Assembly: GCA_905221605.1 (NCBI GenBank)
Contig: CAJNDS010002331.1
Coordinates: forward strand, 389,001 to 453,000
Direction of reading: 5' to 3'
Length of the DNA stretch: 64,000 nucleotides
Origin: Symbiodinium natans
Taxonomy: Eukaryota; Sar; Dinophyceae; Suessiales; Symbiodiniaceae
The notes under the pieces are model-generated. The model did no database searches and was not told the DNA's origin. It saw only the letters and a list, made by a program, of their open reading frames with translations. Below, piece after piece: positions 19,185 to 28,499 of the stretch (within the stretch, counting starts at the first letter, position 1; each line of letters starts with the position of its first letter). A program made the translations under genes and the position numbers.

Positions 19185-22100
19185 GAACTCCCGTCCCGCC
19201 AATGTTGTGTCCTAGGAGCTTACCTTTGGAGACACAAACTTCGGCCTTACTGATCCCAAACGAGAACCCAAACAAGATTGACTTATCTAGGAAACCCTCT
19301 AAGGAAACGAGGTGGTCGAGGAGGTGCGGGCACGCCTTAGGGTGCCGGGCGCGCATATCTGCCGCGAGCTGCTCATAATAATAGTCCGTTGGAGGCTCCT
19401 CGATCATCTTATCGATGTCCCAGCTCTCCACGATATGATAGCTCGGGCAGCGCGCCGTGTCGACCGCGTCTGCTGGGCGCACAGCGTCACTTGCGCCTCT
19501 TCCAGCCGTGGCCGATCCCTCACGCCAGCCAGCCCAGCGTGGCCCCTTGCGCGTCCTAAAGACCGCGAGGCGTTCAGTGACGGGAACCTCATCGCTGCAC
19601 GCAACGCTTTCCGCCACACGCAAATCCCTCGTGTCCCAAAGACGCCACGCCTCACCTGCGCGCTGAAGCAAGCACGTTTCGTAAGGCGCCTTCTCGACCG
19701 CCACGGTCCCAAGGTCCTTCTGCGCAGGGCGCCTACCCCACACAGACGCGTAACCACCTGGCGCCTCCCACCAGCTGTCGACGCTTGGAAGGTGGTCCAA
19801 GCAAGTAAGCACTCCAGGCTCCTCAACAGGGTGCCCAACCGGGCCGCTCCCGCCCCACACCGAAGCGAGAACAGTCACCGCAGCAAGGACCGATAGCACA
19901 CCGATCCTGGCGCCGGTACGCAGCCGCCCAAAGGACCGCGCACACGAGGAACAACCTTGGAAGCTTGCCGCGGCCCTGGACGCGGACCCGCAAGCAAAGC
20001 ACGGGTCATGGTCAACCGAAGCAACGGCGACCCCACAATCCGCACATGCCTGCGGAGACGGCTCTGACTCGAACACCGTCTCAATCGCGCCACAACCACA
20101 AGCCGCAGTGCTGACGAGGCCGGAACGCACTTCCGCAACAACCTCGCCTGGCTGGAGAGAGTGATCACACTCTTGGGCTGCAAGCAAAACAAACCCTTTA
20201 CCCTCTCCTGCGGGCCAGAGACCTGGCACAGCCTCAACCCCACACTCAACCGGAAGCACAACCTCGGACAGGGATCCCTCTGCGGAGACTCCTGACTCCC
20301 GCACGACTGGCACCAGCACCCCATCACCTGGCGAGAGCTCGAGCGGCTCTTCCCCGTCATAGCGGAGAAGCTCACGACTTCCGCCCCCAGGCTCGATGCA
20401 TGACGCGTCGTCCAGGCTTGACAACCGAGCTTCAAAGGCATAGGCCCTGTCCTTCCGAGTCCTACTGTGATCCTCACATCTGGGCATCCTGATTCCCAGC
20501 GTGTCGAGGACATGAAAGTCGGGACCCGGCCTGAATCCCAAGCCCATCCTTCCGGCGCAGTCCAGCGCTCTGCCGCCGAGGATAAGTCCGTGCCAATCGG
20601 ACGTACCCCTGGCTGCGATTTTACATCGCACGAAAATTTCGGTGTTGGGGCGACAGTCGTCCGCCGTCCTGCCTTCGGGGTGGACCCACTTTTCAAGTCT
20701 CGCGACCGGGAAGCCGGGATCCTCAGTGCCGATCCCCAGCTCTGCAGCCCGGTTCATCATGCCTACCACGAGTTCCTCGGTCACGTGGTTTGCGCCGGCG
20801 CAACCGTCGAGCATGCACTCGACCTTACGGTCGAGGACCTGGACCACCGTCCTGTACTGGTAGCCTCCTGGCTCGTTGTCCGCCAGGTTCCACCAGTCCT
20901 TCGGCAGATCGTCCAGGGTGGCGAACTTGTCCCGCCCGCCCTTGCTTAACGGAAGCGCGTGCTGCTGCACCGCGGCGTGTCCTGCGGCTCCCAAGACGTC
21001 TGCCTGGACGCCTGAGCTGCCTATCTGGACACTGAACGCGGCGAAGGGGTTAGACATGGAAGCACCGGAGGGCGGGGCCCAGTTGGCAGGCAAGGCCGGC
21101 GTCCCTCCTGAGGTCGTCAGGTTGTGGACCATGTCGCAGCTGGCTCCTTTCTTGCACGACCCATTCTTGGAGAAAAAGGGGCAAACAGTGCCTGGTGGCT
21201 TTGCCGCGCCTTTGGCCGCAGCCTTAGGCTTTGCGTTGGCTTTTGCTTTGCCACCTCCCTTCCCTTTGCCTTTACCTTTCGCAGTGGCAAAGGTTTGGTC
21301 ACCCTTCTTGGCCGCGAGAGCTTTTCTGCGAAGCTCCTTGTCGTGGCTGTACGGGCAGGCATCCCCTTTCGGGCAATTCCCATGATCGCGAAAGTGGAAG
21401 CAGATCTTCTTGTCCGCTCCTTTGCCAGCTCCCTTCGACGCAGCGGCAAACGTCTGGTCCGCGCCAGCTTTGGCCGCGGCAGCTGCTCCTTTCGCAGCAG
21501 CCTTCGCAGCGGCCTTGAGACTCTTAATCTCCTTCTGAGCCTCGGCTAGCGCGACCGCCGGGTCCGCGCTCTGCGAACCGGTCGCCGTGTACACAGAGTG
21601 GGAAACAGCCCTGTGAGCTGCTTCCCTCTGCTCGTACTCCAGAACGACCTTGTGGCTCTCCTCCCAAGTCTGCGGTCCTCGCAACCCGCCATCCTTGGGA
21701 TCGCCAGGCCACAACCGTTTGTCGTTCCGGATCTCCTTTTGGAGATACGGGGGCATCTTGCGGAGGTACGAGAGATACAACTCTCGTGGGGTCTTCCCAA
21801 GACCTACCGCCTCAAGGTCCGCGATCGAGGCCTCAAACAAAGGCTCGAATTGGTGGCCTGTGAGCTTACCCTTAGCGAGAGAGGCATGCTCACCATCCAC
21901 GCGGACTTCTCTTTCCTCCCGCGATTCCCCGAACATCAAGTGCTTGTTCTTGATGCGGTCATACACCGCCTGTGGATCTGAGAGAACCTCTCCCGACTTC
22001 CACGCTGCGCGGTACGCGTTCGTGTACGTCTTCATGCGCGAGCCGCGGCAGCGCCCGCGTAGCGCTAACAGCTTTTCGCGCGCACTCATACAGCGACAGT

Positions 22101-23373
22101 TGTTGGCCAGCGCGCAGACGTCCTCGAACTCCTCGTAGAACAGGACAACGTCTCGCGCGTCCGACTTGTCGTCGGTCAGCGTCGGCCACGTGAGGTCAGT
22201 TTTGACCGTAGTTATGGAGCTTTGCCCGCCCCTCTGCGCTAACGCTTCTTTCAGCGCTTCAGTTTGGGCGGCGAGTGCGGCGGCGAAATCGCCCGCCGGG
22301 TGTTGGGACCCGGTCTGCGAACCTCCGCCGTCTGAACCTCGCTTCAGGGCTTCTATCTCCATCTCAAGCGCAGCCAGCTTCGCGCGCAAAGGGGAATCGC
22401 CGTCCGTCGCGCCCAGGACACGGGCCGCGGAAGGACCACCTGCAACCTCAGCAGTGTGCAAACCTCCACGGTCTAATCCTACCCCCAACCCACTTGCAGT
22501 CGCAGGCTGTGGGAGCCCTGGGGAACGCGGCCCCACGGCTTCAACTGGCACATCGGACGGGGAGCTCCACACCTTCTCTTGGCTCGAGCTTTCTTTTCCC
22601 CCCAACGCGAGGATAAGCTCCCCGATGCATTGGATTTCGCGCTGAATCTCCTCTGCGTCTTCGGGGTCCTCGCCACCGCGCAAAGCCGCGACCGAGAATC
22701 TGGTCCGCAGCCGACGGACCATCTTCGTAGGATGCCAGTCCCCGCCTATCTTGGAGAACTCATCCGCAAGGAGGGTGGCTTTGGTGCTTAAGGCGTCAAG
22801 GTCACGAGAGCTCACCGTGACTCCATGCGCTTTCAGCGCGAGGACAATCCGCGAAACGCGCGTCAAGTAGTCCGCGACCGGTTCTTGGTCTGGACGGAAA
22901 ATCGCGCGCAGCTCCGCCTGCAAGCCCTCTGCGGTGCCTGGCACTGAACCTGCTGTCGACGGCGGACCGGACGGTCCCGCCGGGCGGGACCCTGGTGCCG
23001 TAGCAGGGACATCAGCACCGGTAGGGACCATGGCCAGCTCCCTAGCCGCGGCGCTGACGTCCACCCGCGGCGGACTGTCGCCTCCAGCGCCCGAGGCCTC
23101 AGGGACTAGCTCGGAGTCCTCTTCTTCTTCCTCTTCATCCTCGTCCTCCTCTTCGGCGTCATGGAGGAATTTCATGACTTTCCGCCAGAGAGCCGCCTCT
23201 TGCTCTGGCGTAGTGCTGACCCCATCCCGCTTGGACAATGGACGGCTGCCAGTCTCCCTACGCCACTTAAGCCAAGCGACGTAGCTCATCCGCTCGGGAT
23301 AGGGAACGTCTCCACCCTCGATAGCTTCGAGGAGGGTGACGCCCTCAGCCTGACCTGCAACCTCTGCGGACAT
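19156..23373 (-). CDS. Gag, protease-like domain, membrane segment and RT thumb polyprotein
   Basis: 1405 codons from ATG 23,373. Residues 74-88 are an acidic run and 390-590 a helical Gag-like region. Two CCCH zinc fingers of C-x8-C-x5-C-x3-H lie at 658-677 and 731-750, replacing the usual CCHC knuckle, with Lys/Gly/Ala-rich linkers. Around 844-935 is a retropepsin-like domain whose active-site loop reads MLDGCAGANHV instead of D-T/S-G, with ILGGRALDCAG as the second conserved block. A beta-rich linker (about 1010-1090), four cysteine pairs (1092-1144, zinc-ribbon-like) and one membrane segment (1157-1175) follow. The last 60 residues (LLDHLVSLEGFLDKS then SKGKLLGHNIGGTG) are the RT segment that normally follows YxDD; the fingers and palm are absent here and lie at 10.3-11.3 kb. 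Confidence 0.85.
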   Translation of the reverse strand: MSAEVAGQAEGVTLLEAIEGGDVPYPERMSYVAWLKWRRETGSRPLSKRDGVSTTPEQEAALWRKVMKFLHDAEEEDEDEEEEEEDSELVPEASGAGGDSPPRVDVSAAARELAMVPTGADVPATAPGSRPAGPSGPPSTAGSVPGTAEGLQAELRAIFRPDQEPVADYLTRVSRIVLALKAHGVTVSSRDLDALSTKATLLADEFSKIGGDWHPTKMVRRLRTRFSVAALRGGEDPEDAEEIQREIQCIGELILALGGKESSSQEKVWSSPSDVPVEAVGPRSPGLPQPATASGLGVGLDRGGLHTAEVAGGPSAARVLGATDGDSPLRAKLAALEMEIEALKRGSDGGGSQTGSQHPAGDFAAALAAQTEALKEALAQRGGQSSITTVKTDLTWPTLTDDKSDARDVVLFYEEFEDVCALANNCRCMSAREKLLALRGRCRGSRMKTYTNAYRAAWKSGEVLSDPQAVYDRIKNKHLMFGESREEREVRVDGEHASLAKGKLTGHQFEPLFEASIADLEAVGLGKTPRELYLSYLRKMPPYLQKEIRNDKRLWPGDPKDGGLRGPQTWEESHKVVLEYEQREAAHRAVSHSVYTATGSQSADPAVALAEAQKEIKSLKAAAKAAAKGAAAAAKAGADQTFAAASKGAGKGADKKICFHFRDHGNCPKGDACPYSHDKELRRKALAAKKGDQTFATAKGKGKGKGGGKAKANAKPKAAAKGAAKPPGTVCPFFSKNGSCKKGASCDMVHNLTTSGGTPALPANWAPPSGASMSNPFAAFSVQIGSSGVQADVLGAAGHAAVQQHALPLSKGGRDKFATLDDLPKDWWNLADNEPGGYQYRTVVQVLDRKVECMLDGCAGANHVTEELVVGMMNRAAELGIGTEDPGFPVARLEKWVHPEGRTADDCRPNTEIFVRCKIAARGTSDWHGLILGGRALDCAGRMGLGFRPGPDFHVLDTLGIRMPRCEDHSRTRKDRAYAFEARLSSLDDASCIEPGGGSRELLRYDGEEPLELSPGDGVLVPVVRESGVSAEGSLSEVVLPVECGVEAVPGLWPAGEGKGFVLLAAQECDHSLQPGEVVAEVRSGLVSTAACGCGAIETVFESEPSPQACADCGVAVASVDHDPCFACGSASRAAASFQGCSSCARSFGRLRTGARIGVLSVLAAVTVLASVWGGSGPVGHPVEEPGVLTCLDHLPSVDSWWEAPGGYASVWGRRPAQKDLGTVAVEKAPYETCLLQRAGEAWRLWDTRDLRVAESVACSDEVPVTERLAVFRTRKGPRWAGWREGSATAGRGASDAVRPADAVDTARCPSYHIVESWDIDKMIEEPPTDYYYEQLAADMRARHPKACPHLLDHLVSLEGFLDKSILFGFSFGISKAEVCVSKGKLLGHNIGGTGVRLTKSVVRR

Positions 23374-23577
23374 TGCCGCAACACAAGGCGAAAAGCCGCG
23401 CCTTGGTTAGCAGGCCGCAGGCGTGGCACGCGAAGCGCCGCGCCTTGGTTAACAGGCCGCAAGCGTGGCACACAGTCCACGCGTCCAGGTCACGGACCGC
23501 GACAGACAAGCAAAGCAATGCTTGCCCACTCGGGCCGTAGGCACAAGAGCTGTACGTTTCCCAGAACAGCCCCCAAT
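23374..23577 (-). other. 5' untranslated leader, primer-site candidate and 42-bp tandem repeat
   Basis: On the coding strand the LTR end is followed by AT and then TGGGGGCTGTTCTGGGAA, which could pair with a tRNA 3' end in ...CCCCCA and so serve as primer-binding site. Two imperfect 42-bp repeats (GCCGCGCCTTGGTTARCAGG...) occupy 23,395-23,474. One CCAGGTCACGGACCGCG motif is at 23,485. Confidence 0.5.
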
Positions 23578-23867
23578 TGTGAAGTCGACCAGCACTGGAC
23601 TTGCACTAAGCCAATGCAATCACAGCCCGGTCACGCTGTTTTACGACTTCGTGAGTCCACTTGTGCAGCTACGCCTGAGTGCGTCCGGTCGGACCGCACA
23701 GCAACCTAGGAGCTACTGTACGACTCTACCGTGCTCAAAGGCACAAGCTCGGTACTTGAGCCAAAACATTGGCATTGTTACGAATTGCAAAACTACACAT
23801 GCAAGGGAAAACAACAAGCTGCACTAGCACTAAGCAAGCACTCCATGCATGCTTTGACCTGCTCACA
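23578..23867 (-). repeat. 5' LTR
   Basis: Partner of 4036-4329. TG...CA ends, 290 bp. It should hold the promoter and transcript start for the minus-strand element. I see no clear TATA box, as is common in dinoflagellates. Confidence 0.95.
23755..23773 (-). promoter_or_regulatory. Spliced-leader-like sequence in the LTR
   Basis: The coding strand reads GCCAATGTTTTGGCTCAAG. The last 12 bases equal the 3' end of the dinoflagellate spliced leader (…GCCATTTTGGCTCAAG), and GCCA precedes them after a three-base insertion. The same sequence is in the other LTR at 4217-4235. Confidence 0.5.
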
Positions 23868-24056
23868 GTATGTATGTATGTACGTACGTATGTATGTATG
23901 TATGTATGTATGTATGTATGTATGTATGTATGTATGTATGTATGTATGTATGTATGTATGTATGTATGTATATGTGTATGTATGTATGTATGTATGTATG
24001 TATGTATGTATGTATGTATGTATGTATGTATGTATGTACGTATGTATATATATATA
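23868..24056. repeat. (TATG)n microsatellite, right of retrotransposon
   Basis: About 185 bp of TATG units with a few TACG and TATATG variants, ending in a TA run. It continues the array cut by the insertion at 4035. Confidence 0.95.
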
Positions 24057-24059
24057 TAC

Positions 24060-26060
<2,001 letters not shown>

Positions 26061-26135
26061 TTAGTTGTTTGTTTTTGTTTGTTTGGTAGAGCACTTTCAA
26101 CCCCCGCTTAGCTGTTTGAAGCTCCGCTTTGACAC

Positions 26136-26223
26136 AGGGAGGGTGGAAACGGCGTGCGGGGATAGGGTTGAATCGGGGGATATCCTAGGCTTGGTCCGGG
26201 ATCACGCCGTCTCCACCCTCCCT
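26136..26223. repeat. Perfect-looking hairpin, 21-bp arms
   Basis: AGGGAGGGTGGAAACGGCGTG (26,136-26,156, first 20 bases diagnostic) is the reverse complement of 26,203-26,223 with one mismatch, around a 46-base loop. It may be a foldback element or a structured RNA; there is no protein frame. Confidence 0.75.
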
Positions 26224-26265
26224 CTTTTGTGCGCAGCCCGAGAAAAAGCATGAATGCGGTTGTTT

Positions 26266-26655
26266 TTTGAGGTTTTATGAGTAATTAAATCACATCCATA
26301 AAGTCTCAAAAAAAAAGAAAGTTGTTTGTATCATTTCGGATTTTTGAATATCCATGAGATTATATGACTATCTAATGATATTCGGAAAACCTCAAAAAGA
26401 TAATATGGATTCAATTTATGTATATGGAATATTATGAATATGAATACCAATGGATTCTCATAAATGGATAAATGGATGATTTTTTTGTTTTGAGGTTTTA
26501 CGAATATCAAATCTCAAAAAATGAAAAATAGGTTTGAATCATTTCGGTATTTCTGAATATCAATGAGATTTAAAAATAATGAGATATTCTGAATATGACA
26601 TAATATTCGGACAATCTGAATATAATATGATATGGATTCAATTTATATGCAGAAA
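26266..26655. repeat. Two diverged tandem AT-rich units
   Basis: Two units of about 160 bp each begin TGAGGTTTTA (26,266 and 26,490) and end ATATGGATTCAATTTAT. They share TCATTTCGG, GAATATC and ATTCGGA blocks in the same order. Their composition is unlike the GC-rich surroundings. An old mobile-element duplication is likely. Confidence 0.6.
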
Positions 26656-26993
26656 CTTTATAGTATATATATAGTACAATACACACACATATACGCAGTA
26701 TATATACATACATACTATATATACATAGTATATTTACATAGTATATATACATATATTCTATATACTGACGGCCCCAGCCGAGGCCAGCATAGCCTGAGTG
26801 GAGGGGTTGAGTTGGCAGGTCTGTCTTATGGGTTCAATTCATGTGGAATAAGTCTCCTGGGCCCTATGATGCTTAAGCGCACTGGAAAAACCAACCCTCA
26901 CGAGCATCGCATGCCCAGCCCTCAACCCTAAACCAATCCTGCTCTGTATGGCAGTGTCCCCAAACCCCAAGCCCTAGTGTAGACACTACTATA

Positions 26994-27245
26994 GGGGTCG
27001 GAATATGTACTGGTATTATTCCATGATAAGTTCACTATAACCCCAAACCCCTAAACCGTACTATACCTGGCTTTCTTCTGGCTGGCTCTTAGGACTTCTA
27101 GAACCTAAACTTTTCCGAGGGGTTCAGAAGTCAGCCAAGTCTAGGGGTCGGAATGTTTACTAACATTATTCCCTGAAGGTCCTTATATAATTGCACTATT
27201 ATAAGAACCCCCAAAACCCCCATTCCAAGCATTAAGGTACCTATA
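26994..27245 (+). repeat. Dispersed element GGGGTCGGAATRT, two copies
   Basis: Copies start at 26,994 and 27,144, each beginning GGGGTCGGAAT, passing an ATTATTCC block and ending in ...ATAACCCC or ATAAGAACCCCC followed by AAGGCACC or AAGGTACC. Further copies are at about 29,525 and 57,577. Short, non-coding and in one orientation, so MITE- or SINE-like. Confidence 0.6.
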
Positions 27246-27358
27246 GTACCCCTTCATAAGCCCTAAACCCTGAACTCTAAACTTTTTGTCGCCCCTGACT
27301 CACGAGCTCCTAAACCCAAAGCCCTGCAGTAATTTCTAAAACCTTCAGCCCTGAGAGG

Positions 27359-28483
27359 TTTAAGGTTTAGGGTTTAGGGTTTAGGGTTTAGGGGTTAGGT
27401 TTAGGGTTTAGGGTTTGGGGTTTAGGGTTTAGGGTTTGGGGTTTAGGGTTTAGGGTTTAGGGTTTAGGGCCCCAGCGTTGAAGCCTACCCTAGAGCCCAA
27501 ACCCTAAACCCTAAACCCTAAACCCTAAACCCTAAACCCTAAACCCTAAACCCTAAACCCTAAACCCTAAACCCTAAACCCTAAACCCCAAACCCCAAAC
27601 CCCAAACCCTAAACCCTAAACCCTAAACCCTAAACCCTAAACCCTAAACCCTAAACCCTAAACCCCAGTCCGATGATCGGGCGGCCTGCCGCTTTGCCCG
27701 GCGCCCGCCTGGCTTTGGAAGTGTGGGCCAAGGGCCCTAAACCCTAAACCCTAAACCCTAAACCCTAAACAATAAACCCTAAACCCTAAACCCTAAACCC
27801 TAAACCCTAAACCCTAAACCTTAAACTCGAAACCCTAAACCCTAAACCAAACCGGAAAACCCTTGGCTCCCAGCAGCCCCCAACCCAATCGTGGGGGTGT
27901 AGAACTTGCTAACATAGAGTTCCCACATCCCTGCAAAATTTGGAGATTAGATCGCACCTCAACCTTCAACCCAAAAAACCCTAAACCCTAAACCCTAAAC
28001 CCTAAACCCTAAACCCTAAACCCTTTTTGGGTACCCTAGCAATCAGGCGCCGTCGTATGGTAGGTACTGCAAAAGGCACAAGATCACCTCCCTTTCAACC
28101 TCTCCCGAGATTGGGGGAAACGCATTCCTTTGCTTCTGGTTCTGGAGTTAGGTACCCTGCAGAGTCCCGGGATGTAGGAGGTATAGAGCGCGACCGAGCA
28201 AAACTTGGGCAGGGAATTTGGGGTCGGAGCGCTTGTGGAATGCAGACTTGCCAGAAACACCAGGACGATGTAACCCTAAACCCTAAACCCTAAACCCTAA
28301 ACCCTAAACCCTAAACCCTAAACCCTAAACCCTAAACCCTAAACCCTAAACCCTAGACCCTAAACCCTAAACCCAAAACCCAAAACCCTAAAACCCTAAA
28401 CTCTAAACCCTAAACCCTAAACCCTAAAACCCTAAACCCTAAACCCTAAACCCTAAACCCTAAACCCTAAACCCTAAACTTCG
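27359..28483. repeat. Telomere-type arrays, 27.4-28.5 kb
   Basis: TTTAGGG array at 27,359-27,470, then CCCTAAA arrays at 27,497-27,664, 27,735-27,845, 27,974-28,024 and 28,271-28,482. Variants include CCCCAAA and CCCAAAA. The unique island 28,025-28,270 shows no convincing exon. Confidence 0.95.
27669..27720 (+). CDS. Candidate exon, unknown protein
   Basis: Follows CCCTAAA repeats ending CCCCAG and encodes MIGRPAALPGARLALE in the best frame, with a GT donor at 27,721. A second frame is also open. Unlike most exons here it is followed by CCCTAAA, not TTTAGGG. It could belong to the 5' end of the gene at 31.6 kb. Confidence 0.3.
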
Positions 28484-28499
28484 TGAATCTCGGTTTAAA

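Larger units (their letters stand above)
4036..23867 (-). mobile_element. Giant LTR retrotransposon with permuted RT and accessory RNA-repair/nuclease ORFs
   Basis: Near-identical direct repeats of 294 and 290 bp with TG...CA ends bound the element, and GTAT flanks both sides inside a tetranucleotide array, giving a probable 4 bp target duplication. All coding capacity is on the minus strand. The order is Gag with two CCCH fingers, protease-like domain, membrane segment, distal RT plus RNase H, unknown zinc-ribbon domain, integrase, methyltransferase-like domain, RT fingers/palm with YVDD, KptA/Tpt1-like domain, and RanBP2/SWIM/PLD protein. The RT, RNase H and integrase (GPY/F-type tail) are of Ty3/gypsy type. 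Several single-base frameshifts and at least one stop break the frames, so this copy or its assembly is defective. About 2.6 kb (11,500-14,140) is probably an assembly duplication, so the true length is nearer 17.2 kb. Confidence 0.93.
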
